A DNA stretch of 64,000 nt from Nocardia cyriacigeorgica (GCF_010858045.1 NZ_JAAGVC010000021.1:23881-87880); one strand, 5' to 3'. Counted from the stretch's first letter, positions 43,323 to 52,413 are shown. A program made the numbers and translations. The notes: generated by a model from the sequence alone, not told the origin.

Positions 43323-45860
43323 ATGTCTTCACCGGGGGCGCAGACCATCACCGTGCGCCATGATGGAACCGAACGAATTTTCGATTCGAGCCAGCAGGTC
43401 ACGATGGGCCGCGCGCCGGAAGTGACCCTCTTCGTGGACAGTCCGCTGGTCTCACGGGTACACGCGATCTTGGCCTGGCAGGGGGGTGCCTGGGTGCTGC
43501 GCGACAACGGCAGCACCAACGGTGTGTTCGTCGACGCGGCCCGGCTCAGCCGGCCCGTCTCCATTGATCGGCCCATGCAGGTGCGGCTCGGTGACGCGAT
43601 CACCGGGCCGCTGTTGCATCTGCTGCCCGCGGCGCCTCGAGCTCGTCCGCCGCAGCATCCGTCGCAGCCGCAGCATCCGGTGCAACCGCCGCGTCAGGGG
43701 TTACGGCCGCCGCCCGCGCCGCCGCAGCGTCCGCACTCCGGTCCGCAATCGGGGGCGAGCCGGATCGCCGGATTCCACAGTGCGCCGCAGCCGCAACCGG
43801 CGGCCCCCAACGTCAATATCAATATGACGACCAAAGCTGATACGTCGTCGCTGCCCCCGGTGCGGGCCAGGCCGTCGACCTCGCCGATCGCGCGCGCGGA
43901 CCGGTTGCCCGCCGGCGGACTGGCGATCGGCCGTACCGCCGACAACCAGATCGTGGTCAACGATCCGCTGGCCTCGCGCAGGCATGCCCGGTTGGTGGCC
44001 GGCTCCGAAGGCCTGACCATCGAGGATCTCGGCTCGGCCAACGGCACCTTCGTCAACGGTGTCCGGCAGCAGCGAACAGTGCTGCGCGAACGCGACATCA
44101 TCACCATCGGCAACGTCGACTTCGTGGTCCAGCAGGGCACGCTGGTGCATCGGCAGCGTCCGGTCGCCGAGCAGGGCCTGCATGTGCACGGGGTCGGGTT
44201 CACCGTCGAGGGCAACAAGCAGCTGCTCGTCGATGTCAATCTGCAGGCCGGGCGAGGCACGCTCACCGCCTTGATCGGCCCGTCCGGTGCGGGTAAATCG
44301 ACGCTGTCGAAGCTCATCGCGGGCAATACCCAGCCCTCGGGCGGTGTGGTCACCTTCGAAGGCCGCAACCTGCACGCCGAATACGAAGCGCTGCGGTCCC
44401 GTATCGGCATGGTCCCGCAGGACGATGTGCTGCACCGGCAGCTCACCGTGCGCCAGGCGCTCGGCTTCGCCGCCGAGCTGCGGCTGCCGCCCGACACCTC
44501 GAGCGCCGACCGGCACCAGGTCATCGACGGTGTGCTGAAAGAACTTTCGCTCACCGAGCATGCCGATACCAGGGTGGATCGGCTCTCGGGTGGTCAGCGC
44601 AAGCGGGCATCGGTGGCGCTGGAACTGCTCACCGGTCCGTCGCTGCTGATCCTGGACGAGCCCACCTCCGGCCTGGACCCGGCGCTGGACCGTCAGGTCA
44701 TGGTGATGCTGCGCGAGCTGGCCGACGCCGGCCGCGTCGTCATCGTGGTCACCCACTCGGTGGCCTGCCTGGACATGTGCGATCAGGTCGTGCTGCTGGC
44801 CCCCGGCGGTAAGACCGCCTACGCCGGCAACCCGGCCGGTGTCGGCAGTGCGCTCGGGACCAGCGACTGGGCGGAGATCTTCGCCAATGTCGCGGCGAAC
44901 CCGGATCAGGCGTTCGCGGCGTACCGGTCGCGGCAGGCGTTCATACCGCCGCCGCCTCCGCCCGCGCCGATGCGGCACGGCGCGATGGGCAGTCCGCCGC
45001 AATCGAGCGGGTGGCGCCAGTTCTCCACCTTGGTACGGCGGCAGGTTCGATTGATCCTGGCCGACCGCGGGTACCTCGCGTTCCTGGTGATCCTGCCGTT
45101 CGTGCTCGGCGTGCTGACGCTGGTCGTCCCGGGTGAGAACGGATTCGCGCCTGGACCGCAGGTGCCGGTGCCCGGGCCCAATGGCGAGCAGATCTTCGTC
45201 CACCAGGGCGGCGGCGAAACCCAGCAGCTGCTGGTGGTTCTCGTGCTCGGCGCCTGCTTCATGGGTTCGACGCTGACCGTGCGCGACCTGGTCGGCGAGC
45301 GCACCATCTTCTTCCGGGAGCGCGCGGTCGGCCTGCTGCCCTCGGCCTACGCCATGGCCAAGATCGTGGTCTTCAGCGTCGCCGCCCTGTTGCAGTCGGC
45401 GGTGCTCATCGGCATCGCGCTGGCGGGGAAGAATCCGCCCGGCGCGGGAGCGTTGATACCGTCCGGCAGCCTCGAACTGTATGTGGGCGTCGCCTTCACC
45501 GCGGTGTCGTGTGTCGTCGTCGGCCTGGCCTTGTCGACGCTGGCCAAGTCCAACGAGCAGGTCATGCCACTGCTGGTGGTGACGATCATGGTGCAGCTGG
45601 TGATGGCCGGCGGCATGATCCCGGTGACCGATCGCGTGGTGCTCGAGCAGATCTCCTGGCTGTTCCCCTCGCGCTGGGGTTATGCGGCCGCGGCGTCCAC
45701 CGTCGACATCCGCACGCTGTTCGCCAACGCTCAGCCGGACACGCTCTGGGAGCACAGTGCTGGCATCTGGCTGCTCGACATCGCGATGCTCCTGGTGGTG
45801 ACCGCGATCCTGTCGGTGATCACCTGGCACCGCCTACGACTGAAGAAGTCCGCGTCATGA
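43323..45860 (+). CDS. FHA-FHA-ABC exporter, Rv1747-like
   Basis: 845 residues. FHA domain 1 at about 5-95 (MGRAPEVTLFVDSPLVSRVHA, NGSTNGVFV), a Pro/Gln linker, FHA domain 2 at about 200-275 (IGRTADNQI, SRRHARL, LGSANGTFVNG), then an ABC ATPase (Walker A GPSGAGKST near 320, signature LSGGQRKR near 421, LLILDEPTSG) and six membrane helices in the last 270 residues. This is the plan of Rv1747, a half-transporter that PknF phosphorylates and that binds phosphothreonine through its FHA domains. Here it is near two membrane kinases, as Rv1747 is beside PknF. The cargo is unknown. Confidence 0.93.
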   Translation: MSSPGAQTITVRHDGTERIFDSSQQVTMGRAPEVTLFVDSPLVSRVHAILAWQGGAWVLRDNGSTNGVFVDAARLSRPVSIDRPMQVRLGDAITGPLLHLLPAAPRARPPQHPSQPQHPVQPPRQGLRPPPAPPQRPHSGPQSGASRIAGFHSAPQPQPAAPNVNINMTTKADTSSLPPVRARPSTSPIARADRLPAGGLAIGRTADNQIVVNDPLASRRHARLVAGSEGLTIEDLGSANGTFVNGVRQQRTVLRERDIITIGNVDFVVQQGTLVHRQRPVAEQGLHVHGVGFTVEGNKQLLVDVNLQAGRGTLTALIGPSGAGKSTLSKLIAGNTQPSGGVVTFEGRNLHAEYEALRSRIGMVPQDDVLHRQLTVRQALGFAAELRLPPDTSSADRHQVIDGVLKELSLTEHADTRVDRLSGGQRKRASVALELLTGPSLLILDEPTSGLDPALDRQVMVMLRELADAGRVVIVVTHSVACLDMCDQVVLLAPGGKTAYAGNPAGVGSALGTSDWAEIFANVAANPDQAFAAYRSRQAFIPPPPPPAPMRHGAMGSPPQSSGWRQFSTLVRRQVRLILADRGYLAFLVILPFVLGVLTLVVPGENGFAPGPQVPVPGPNGEQIFVHQGGGETQQLLVVLVLGACFMGSTLTVRDLVGERTIFFRERAVGLLPSAYAMAKIVVFSVAALLQSAVLIGIALAGKNPPGAGALIPSGSLELYVGVAFTAVSCVVVGLALSTLAKSNEQVMPLLVVTIMVQLVMAGGMIPVTDRVVLEQISWLFPSRWGYAAAASTVDIRTLFANAQPDTLWEHSAGIWLLDIAMLLVVTAILSVITWHRLRLKKSAS

Positions 45861-45933
45861 GCGGGCGTGTCGTCGCCGGTAGCGGCCGGTCTGCCGGTGC
45901 GCCGAGCGTGTCGCGCGCACAGCAGGCACACTG

Positions 45934-47445
45934 ATGCCTGTGACGGTGCGAGTAGGGGCAATACATCTCGGGTGGGATGTGGTGTCCGTGGCCGCAGGCG
46001 GTGGGGGCACCCCGATCCGCCCGGTCCAGGTCGAGGGTAGCTACACCACTCCCGCATATCTGCTGGCGGACGCCTCCGGCAGGCTGCATACCGCAGGGTT
46101 GGACCGGCAGCGGCCCGATCTCGGCATGGCCATCGCCGATGTGCGCGACATCCTCGGGCATCCGCAGATCGTCATCGCCGGTGCCACCTGGCCTGCCGAG
46201 CTGGTGTTCCGGGCGCGGCTGTACAACCCGCTGGCCGCGGTCGGCAAGTATCTGAGCGGCAAGCCCGACGTGGTCGCGCTGCCGTACCCGGACGGCTGGC
46301 CGGACGAGAAGGTCGACACCTACTGCGAACTGGTCGAGCAGCTCGACGTCACCGTCGAACCGCTGCCGGAGTCGGTCGCGCTGTCGGGGTATGTGCGCGC
46401 GCTCGGGCTGGTCCGCCCGCCCGACCGGATGAATCCCCGCGGCGTCGGCGCCACCGGCGTCTACTCCGATGGGCGCACCATGCTGGTGGTCGCGGTGCAC
46501 GCCGACGACGAACAGCCCACCGAATCGGTCGACGTCGCCATCCCGCCCGAGGCCACCCGCGACGCCCGCTCCGCCGACGACGCCGTCATCGAGGTCATGG
46601 CGGCCGCGCGGGCGATCGGCGCCGATACCTCGACGGTGCTGCTGGCCGGAAACGTCTGCTTCAACGATCCGATCCGGCTGGCCTTCCAGAACCACCTCGG
46701 CCAGCGGCTGCACAGCGCCGACCATCCCATGCACGCGCTCGTGCTCGGGGCCGCGCATCTGGTGTTGAGCGAGAGCGATGGGGGCGAACCGGAGCCCGGC
46801 GGCAGGCCTGCCCAGCCCGCGCCGCCGCCGTCGCGCCCGGCGCCGCCGCAACAGAGTCCGCAGGCTGCCCGCCCGCCGCAGCAACCACCGGGTGCGCAAC
46901 GTCCACCGATGCAGCAGGGGCCGCCACCGCCCGCGCCCCAGATGCGGGACCGGCCGCCGATGACCGATGGCCGGGGGCGGCACAGCGCTGCGCCGGGCGC
47001 GGAGCCGGCCGCGAGCCGGTTCACCCGGCCGCCGGAGATGAGCGGTGCGCCCGCGTCCGACGCGCGGCCGGCTCCGCAAGCTCCGCCGGCTGCGCCGCAG
47101 AGTCGAGATCACGACGACCACCCCGACCGTGATAAGGGCAAGGTGTGGGACAAGATGAAGGGAAACCTCTTCGGAGCCCAGGCAGCGGCCGGTGCGGTCG
47201 CGCTCGTTGCCTTCGCGATGTCGTCGGAGGCGGGGGCGGCCGAGTTCGCCGCAGTCGCCGGCACCAGCGTGGAACCGGTGGCCTGCTCACTCACCCCGGA
47301 AGCGATCCTGGAACCGCCGTCGGGCATCGCCGCGGTGCGCGGCACGCTGCCCGCCGAATGCGAGCAACCCGGCGTCAACACCCTGCGCTACCTGGTGCCC
47401 GGCCCGCCGGGAGCAGCCGACTTCGGGCCACCGCTCGAGATCTGA
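45934..47445 (+). CDS. Degenerate actin/Hsp70-like membrane protein
   Basis: 503 residues, ATG at 45934, starting 74 bases after the FHA-ABC gene. The N-terminal 280 residues resemble an Hsp70/actin ATPase in layout (VRVGAIHLGWDVVSVAAGG, ATWPAELVFRARL, VALSGYVRALGL, VLLAGNVCFNDPIRLAF) but lack the GIDLGTT phosphate loop. A long Pro/Ala/Arg linker follows, then a membrane helix near residue 415 (AAAGAVALVAFAMSS) and a short Cys-containing outer end. I do not recognise a named family. The Rv3446c-like protein at 28354 has a similar plan. Confidence 0.7.
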   Translation: MPVTVRVGAIHLGWDVVSVAAGGGGTPIRPVQVEGSYTTPAYLLADASGRLHTAGLDRQRPDLGMAIADVRDILGHPQIVIAGATWPAELVFRARLYNPLAAVGKYLSGKPDVVALPYPDGWPDEKVDTYCELVEQLDVTVEPLPESVALSGYVRALGLVRPPDRMNPRGVGATGVYSDGRTMLVVAVHADDEQPTESVDVAIPPEATRDARSADDAVIEVMAAARAIGADTSTVLLAGNVCFNDPIRLAFQNHLGQRLHSADHPMHALVLGAAHLVLSESDGGEPEPGGRPAQPAPPPSRPAPPQQSPQAARPPQQPPGAQRPPMQQGPPPPAPQMRDRPPMTDGRGRHSAAPGAEPAASRFTRPPEMSGAPASDARPAPQAPPAAPQSRDHDDHPDRDKGKVWDKMKGNLFGAQAAAGAVALVAFAMSSEAGAAEFAAVAGTSVEPVACSLTPEAILEPPSGIAAVRGTLPAECEQPGVNTLRYLVPGPPGAADFGPPLEI

Positions 47446-47613
47446 GCCACCGCGGCGGCCGGGGCGTACGCTCCGGTTTCGCCGCACCCATACCCGACTG
47501 GTATCGTGGCCAGCTGGTGTGTGGCATGCCGAGGCCCGGGTCTCAACCGGCCGCCGGGAACAACCTCGACCACACACCGGGCCGGCAGCACCGACGACAG
47601 ACAGGGAAGCACT

Positions 47614-48057
47614 GTGCCTACGTACAGCCCGAAGGCGGGTGACGTGACCCGTAAGTGGTACGTCATCGACGCCACTGACGTAGTGCTCGGCCGTCTTGCC
47701 GTTCAGGCAGCGAATCTGCTGCGTGGCAAGCACAAGCCGACCTACGCTCCGCACGTCGATGGTGGCGATTTCGTCATCATCATCAACGCTGACAAGGTTG
47801 CCATCAGCGGCAACAAGAAGCAGGACAAGCTCATCCACCACCACTCCGGGCATCCGGGCGGCCTCAAGTCGCGCACTGTCGGTCAGGTGCTGGAGTCGCG
47901 GCCCGATCGTCTCGTGGAGAAGGCCGTCAAGGGCATGATCCCGAAGAACAAGCTCGGTAACGCGATCGCGGGCAAGCTGAAGGTCTACGCGGGCCCGAAC
48001 CACCCGCACGCCGCCCAGCAGCCCGTTCCGTTCGAGATCAAGCAGGTGGCCCAGTGA
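47614..48057 (+). CDS. rplM: 50S ribosomal protein L13
   Basis: 147 residues from the GTG at 47614 (CAGGGAAGCACT upstream), the same length as the M. tuberculosis protein. It opens MPTYSPKAGDVTRKWYVIDA and contains VLGRLAVQAANLLRGKHKP, HVDGGDFVIIINADKVAI, HHSGHPGGLKSRTVGQ, GMIPKNKLG and YAGPNHPHAAQQPVP. L13 binds 23S rRNA early in assembly. The stop overlaps the rpsI start (GTGA). It resumes the conserved rplM-rpsI-glmM order after the insert. Confidence 0.98.
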   Translation: MPTYSPKAGDVTRKWYVIDATDVVLGRLAVQAANLLRGKHKPTYAPHVDGGDFVIIINADKVAISGNKKQDKLIHHHSGHPGGLKSRTVGQVLESRPDRLVEKAVKGMIPKNKLGNAIAGKLKVYAGPNHPHAAQQPVPFEIKQVAQ

Positions 48058-48569
48058 CCGCTCCCGAGGAATTCAACGAGGAATACACCGCCGAGGACAC
48101 CACCGTCGAGGTGGTCGAGGACGGCGCCGGTTACGAAGAGGCCGGTTACGACTCCGAGGCGACCTACAGCCCGGTGGTCATCGACCGTCCGGTGCAGACC
48201 GTCGGCCGCCGCAAGGAAGCCGTCGTCCGCGTCCGGCTGCTGCCTGGCACCGGTAACTTCGTGCTCAACGGCCGCACCATCGAGGACTACTTCCCGAACA
48301 AGGTGCACCAGCAGCTGGTGAAGTCCCCGCTGGTCACCGTCGAGCGCACCGAGAGCTTCGACGTGCACGCCCGCCTGGTCGGCGGCGGCCCGTCGGGCCA
48401 GGCCGGCGCGCTGCGCCTGGCCATCGCCCGTGCGCTGATCGAGGTCACCCCCGAGGATCGTCCCGCCCTGAAGCGGGCCGGCTTCCTGACTCGTGACCCG
48501 CGTGCCACCGAGCGCAAGAAGTACGGTCTGAAGAAGGCCCGTAAGGCGCCTCAGTACTCGAAGCGCTGA
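48054..48569 (+). CDS. rpsI: 30S ribosomal protein S9
   Basis: 171 residues, GTG start overlapping rplM by four bases. The first 44 residues are an acidic extension (TAPEEFNEEYTAEDTTVEVV) absent from E. coli S9 (130 residues) but seen in shorter form in mycobacteria (about 151). The S9 core follows: VQTVGRRKEAVVRVRLLPG, NGRTIEDYFPN, GGGPSGQAGALRLAIARAL and the basic tail LKKARKAPQYSKR that contacts P-site tRNA. A hairpin follows. Confidence 0.98.
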   Translation: MTAPEEFNEEYTAEDTTVEVVEDGAGYEEAGYDSEATYSPVVIDRPVQTVGRRKEAVVRVRLLPGTGNFVLNGRTIEDYFPNKVHQQLVKSPLVTVERTESFDVHARLVGGGPSGQAGALRLAIARALIEVTPEDRPALKRAGFLTRDPRATERKKYGLKKARKAPQYSKR

Positions 48570-48589
48570 TTTTCGCATCGTCGACTGCA

Positions 48590-48620
48590 CGCTTCCGGCA
48601 CCGTGCTGGTGCCGGAAGCG
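48590..48620 (+). terminator. 12-bp hairpin after rpsI
   Basis: CGCTTCCGGCAC (48590-48601) pairs perfectly with GTGCCGGAAGCG (48609-48620) around a 7-base loop. There is no T tract, as usual for high-GC actinobacterial terminators. glmM starts 133 bases later. Confidence 0.8.
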
Positions 48621-48753
48621 GTACGGTCGGCGCGGCACCTGTACGAGAGCAGGCATCCAGCATCGCTGGGCGCCTGCTCTCGTGCTGTATGGAAGGGCGG
48701 CGTTCGTGGGGCGGGCGCGGACGCGGCAGGTTGCATCGATCGAGGGACGAGGT

Positions 48754-50127
48754 ATGGGACGTCTGTTCGGCACCGATGGGGTTCGCGGACTGGCCAATGA
48801 GTCGCTGACTCCGGAATTGGCGCTGCGCGTGTCCGGCGCGGCGGCGCAGATTCTGAGTCGCGGCAAGAAGCGCGCGCTGGCTGTGGTCGGGCGCGATCCG
48901 CGAGCCAGCGGGGAGATGCTGGAAGCCGCCGTCACCGCGGGGCTCACCGCCGCCGGGGTCGATGTGCTGTCGGTCGGCGTGCTGCCGACGCCCGCGGTCG
49001 CCTATCTCACCGGCCTGTACGACGCGTGCCTCGGCGTGATGATCTCCGCCTCGCATAATCCCATGCCCGACAACGGGATCAAGATCTTCGCCGCCGGTGG
49101 GCGCAAGCTCGACGACGCTATCGAGGACCGGATCGAGGCCCTCATGAACGAGCCTCCGGTGCGCCCCACCGGTGCCGGAATCGGCCGGGTCCTCGGCTCG
49201 ACCGGTGTGCGCGATCACGGGTTCGCCCTTCCCGATCAGTACAGCGTCGCCGGAACGCATGAGCGTTATGTCGAGCATCTGGTGGAGGCCACCGGGCAGG
49301 AGCTCAACGGGCTCACCGTTGTGGTCGATTGCGCGCACGGCGCCGCCTCCGAGGTGGGCCCGGCCGCGTACCGGGAAGCGGGCGCGAACGTCATCGCGAT
49401 CAACGCCGACCCCGACGGCCTCAATATCAACGACGGGTGCGGCTCCACCCACCTCGACCAGGTGCGGAGCGCGGTCCGCGAACACGGTGCGGACCTCGGC
49501 CTTGCCCACGACGGCGATGCCGACCGGTGCCTCGCCGTCGACGCCGCGGGCAATGTCGTCGACGGTGACGCCATCCTCGCGATCCTCGCGCTGGCCATGC
49601 GTGATGCCGGCGAACTCGCCGAGAACACTCTGGTCGCCACCGTGATGAGCAACCTCGGCCTGCACATCGCCATGCGCGAGGCCGGAATCACCGTGCGCAC
49701 CACCGCTGTCGGCGACCGCTATGTGCTCGAGGAGCTGCGCCGCGGGCACTTCACCCTCGGCGGCGAACAGTCCGGCCACGTGGTACTCCCGGCCCACGGC
49801 ACCACTGGTGACGGCATCCTCACCGGCCTCAAACTCATGGCCCGCATGGCCGCCACCGGCCGCACCCTGGCCGACCTGGCGTCGGTGTTGCAGACCGTGC
49901 CGCAGATTCTGGTGAATGTGCCGGTCAGCGACAAGGCAGCGGTGATGGCCGCGACCGACGTCCTCGACGCCGTCGCCGAAGCCGAACGCTCGCTTGCCGA
50001 TTCGGGCCGGGTCCTGTTGCGGCCCAGCGGAACCGAGCAGCTCATCCGGGTGATGGTGGAAGCCACCGACCTCGCTCGCGCTGAGCAACTGGCCGAGGAT
50101 CTCGCCAAACGAGTCGCCGCGGTCTGA
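48754..50127 (+). CDS. glmM: Phosphoglucosamine mutase
   Basis: 457 residues from the ATG at 48754 (CGAGGGACGAGGT upstream). It opens MGRLFGTDGVRGLAN. The catalytic Ser100 lies in ISASHNPMPDNGIKIF, the metal site is AHDGDADRCLAVD, and the C-terminal phosphate site reads LRPSGTEQLIRVMVE. GlmM turns glucosamine-6-phosphate into glucosamine-1-phosphate on the way to UDP-GlcNAc for cell-wall synthesis. rplM-rpsI-glmM is the mycobacterial order. It converges with the membrane gene six bases after its stop. Confidence 0.98.
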   Translation: MGRLFGTDGVRGLANESLTPELALRVSGAAAQILSRGKKRALAVVGRDPRASGEMLEAAVTAGLTAAGVDVLSVGVLPTPAVAYLTGLYDACLGVMISASHNPMPDNGIKIFAAGGRKLDDAIEDRIEALMNEPPVRPTGAGIGRVLGSTGVRDHGFALPDQYSVAGTHERYVEHLVEATGQELNGLTVVVDCAHGAASEVGPAAYREAGANVIAINADPDGLNINDGCGSTHLDQVRSAVREHGADLGLAHDGDADRCLAVDAAGNVVDGDAILAILALAMRDAGELAENTLVATVMSNLGLHIAMREAGITVRTTAVGDRYVLEELRRGHFTLGGEQSGHVVLPAHGTTGDGILTGLKLMARMAATGRTLADLASVLQTVPQILVNVPVSDKAAVMAATDVLDAVAEAERSLADSGRVLLRPSGTEQLIRVMVEATDLARAEQLAEDLAKRVAAV

Positions 50128-50133
50128 GGATCG

Positions 50134-50613
50134 TCAGAACTGGCCGACGAGGAAGCCTGCGAACAGCACCAGGAAGCCGCCGATCTCACCGGCGATGAGG
50201 GCGAACATCGACAGCCGCATGCTCGGATCGATATCGCCGTGGAACTGGTTGGTGGTGTCGCGCCGGTACCCGTGCCAGGCGTAGGTGGCGATGGCGCCGG
50301 TGAAGAACGCGAGCACGATCGCGTCTGCGGTCAGGTTCACCGCCGTCGGCCAGGCGCTGAGCTCGGTGAACACCGCCAGGATCAGGCCGGCGAAGGCATA
50401 CATGAGGGCAGCGCGGTGCGCGATGTCGACGTAGATGTGCGCGGCACCGTCGGGCGAGGTGCGGATGCCGTGGTACTTCCACGTGCCCAGGACCAGCGCC
50501 GACAGGAAGATCAGGCCGGTGGCGACAAGGGTCAGGCGGGTATCGAGACCCAGCGCGAACTCCGGTTCCGCCTCGTGCGCGAGAACCCGCACCATGCCTT
50601 CAGTAGAACTCAC
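50134..50613 (-). CDS. Four-helix membrane protein, unknown function
   Basis: 159 residues, start at 50613 or at the Met at residue 7 (50595). After a soluble N-terminus, four hydrophobic segments follow: LTLVATGLIFLSALVLG, ALMYAFAGLILAVFTEL, NLTADAIVLAFFTGAIAT and MRLSMFALIAGEIGGFLVLFA. I do not recognise the family. It converges with glmM and is divergent from the next membrane gene. Confidence 0.75.
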   Translation of the reverse strand: MSSTEGMVRVLAHEAEPEFALGLDTRLTLVATGLIFLSALVLGTWKYHGIRTSPDGAAHIYVDIAHRAALMYAFAGLILAVFTELSAWPTAVNLTADAIVLAFFTGAIATYAWHGYRRDTTNQFHGDIDPSMRLSMFALIAGEIGGFLVLFAGFLVGQF

Positions 50614-50650
50614 CCACTCAACCTAGCCAGTCGGCCGTATCCTGCGACCT

Positions 50651-51121
50651 ATGGCCTCGGAGCGTTCCTCCGCGCGCAACCCCACCCTCGGGCGCACTGT
50701 GCAGCTCGCATGCCTGATCGGGTTGGCCTTCGCGGGGGCGCTGACATCACCGTTCCACTGGGCCTCGGTAGCCCTGGTCGTCGCCGTCGGCATCCTGGCC
50801 TCAGTGCTGGCCCTGTGTCCCACCCGCTTCGTGCCGTCGGCCGGTGCGCACGCTGGTGGGATGGGCGGTACGCACCGCCATGCGTTGCGCGGTACCGCGT
50901 CAACGGCGCAACGCAGGGGAGTCGTGGTCTGGTCCACGCTGTTCGCTGCCGTGCTCGCCTGGCAGACGTATGCCTATCTGCGGCAACCGGATAGGTCCAT
51001 CTCCCACTACGACTACCCGACCCTGTCGACCCTGCTGGATCCACTGCTCGAACACGGGCCTGCGCGATTCGCGGGCTGGCTGGCCTGGCTCGCGGCAGGC
51101 TGGTGGCTGGTGCGGCGATGA
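50651..51121 (+). CDS. Small membrane protein, unknown function
   Basis: 156 residues. Hydrophobic segments lie near residues 18-58 (two helices) and 92-112, with a weaker one at the C-terminus (WLAWLAAGWWLV). A His-rich loop (GGMGGTHRHALRG) separates them. It overlaps the next gene by ATGA, so the two are cotranslated. No family recognised. Confidence 0.75.
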   Translation: MASERSSARNPTLGRTVQLACLIGLAFAGALTSPFHWASVALVVAVGILASVLALCPTRFVPSAGAHAGGMGGTHRHALRGTASTAQRRGVVVWSTLFAAVLAWQTYAYLRQPDRSISHYDYPTLSTLLDPLLEHGPARFAGWLAWLAAGWWLVRR

Positions 51122-51318
51122 GCGAAAGAGCGGTCATTATCACCGGTTTCGCGATCCTTTTCGGCATCGCGCTCCTCGGCACGCTCCTCGCCCATCTCCG
51201 CCGTGACACCCTCGTTCCCCTCGGCGCCGTCGTAGCCCTGGCCCTCCGCACCCGAACCGCTCGCCTGCTCACCCTCCCACTGTGGATCTGGCTCGGGTGG
51301 CACTTCCTGGCGCGGTGA
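51118..51318 (+). CDS. Small membrane protein, DUF6186-like
   Basis: 66 residues from the ATG at 51118, overlapping the previous stop by four bases. It has one N-terminal helix (VIITGFAILFGIALLGTLLAHL) and ends TLPLWIWLGWHFLAR. The Trp-rich ending with Gly-Trp-His-Phe resembles DUF6186 proteins of actinobacteria as I recall them; the function is unknown. It is probably one unit with the gene before it. Confidence 0.7.
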   Translation: MSERAVIITGFAILFGIALLGTLLAHLRRDTLVPLGAVVALALRTRTARLLTLPLWIWLGWHFLAR

Positions 51319-51785
51319 GCCGACGCGGCCGAACCAGAAGTATCCGTTTCAGCATGTGCGCGGGAATTCTGATATCGCCTCTCGGGCAAAATGTGCAGGG
51401 CGTTGACGGGGAGGAGCTCGAGATGGTGGCCGGCGCCGAGCTGAACGAGCAGCGTGGACCCGCGCTCGCTCGCCATGGATCCACGGCAGGTGGGTGAGGA
51501 TTTCCGTAGCCGGTACTGCCGTCCGGAGGTCGATCTCGACACGATCGTCGAACAGTTATCGCTAACTCGCCCTGCACGCCCAGCGGGTAATCCCCCCCGG
51601 ATCGGGGTGGGCATGCGCAGGATCCGTGCATGGAAAACCGGTGAGCGGTTCGCGCCGGGCCGAACCGGTTCGCCGGTTGCCAGCTGGACTGGTGCCCGAT
51701 ACGGTCAACGGTAGTTTTCGCGGGGGCGGAGGAGCCGGTCCGGGCCCGGCGTACAGCAGGTATCGGGCATCGGCTTAGGGGAATG
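51319..51785. other. Intergenic region with no gene seen
   Basis: 467 bases between the DUF6186-like gene and the DUF3558 lipoprotein. Short ORFs in it show no family pattern or ribosome binding site. It should carry the promoter of the secretion-related cluster that follows. Confidence 0.6.
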
Positions 51786-52373
51786 ATGAATCTCATGCGC
51801 AAGTCGGCGTATGCCGTGGCGGCCGGGCTGAGTGCGGTAATGGTGCTGGCGGGGTGTGGGTCGTCGACCGATGGGGCGGCCGAGCCGGCGGGAGGGTCGG
51901 CGGGGACGTCCGCTGCCGGGCAGTCCATTGCCGAGGATGTACCGAGCGGGTTCGCGCCTTGTGAGGATATTCCGCAGGAGGTGCTTGACTCGGAGGGGTT
52001 GCATTCGACGGGGGGCGAGGCGTCGAAGGACAATATGCAGCGCGGGGAGATCAAGTGGCGTGGTTGTCGTTGGGTCGTCTCGGACGGATACGGGACAAGC
52101 ATCAGCGCCACTAACCTGACGTTGGAGATGATCCGGGAGAAGGCCAATCCCGGTACTCAAGAGGGAACCGTCAGCGGTCGCACCGTGCTCTATGCGCCCG
52201 ATGATGCTGGGGATACGACGCAATGCCGGTTGAACGCGCAGATGGAGGGCGGCAGCCTCGAGATCATGGTCGATAACCCCAACTCACGTCGGAAGACGGG
52301 GCACGAGCCCGCGTGCGACATCGTATTGCGACTGGCAGGCAAGGTTTTGCCGTTGATCCCGGCAGGGGCGTGA
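51786..52373 (+). CDS. DUF3558 lipoprotein
   Basis: About 195 residues; ATG at 51783, 51786 or 51795. The signal peptide ends in the lipobox Val-Leu-Ala-Gly-Cys. The mature part has FAPCEDIPQEVL, WRGCRWVVSDG and two further Cys (TTQCRL, PACDIVLRLA), the pattern of DUF3558 lipoproteins in actinobacteria. Their role is unknown. It is the first gene of a co-directional group with the PE/PPE-like pair; the next gene starts 40 bases later. Confidence 0.85.
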   Translation: MNLMRKSAYAVAAGLSAVMVLAGCGSSTDGAAEPAGGSAGTSAAGQSIAEDVPSGFAPCEDIPQEVLDSEGLHSTGGEASKDNMQRGEIKWRGCRWVVSDGYGTSISATNLTLEMIREKANPGTQEGTVSGRTVLYAPDDAGDTTQCRLNAQMEGGSLEIMVDNPNSRRKTGHEPACDIVLRLAGKVLPLIPAGA

Positions 52374-52413
52374 GTGTGAGAATCTGTACCGCGAGCAGGG
52401 AGGGGACTCGACC

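Noticed and set aside
43701..45830. 709-residue minus-strand ORF under the FHA-ABC gene
   Set aside because: Antisense shadow frame; the plus-strand product has complete FHA and ABC signatures.
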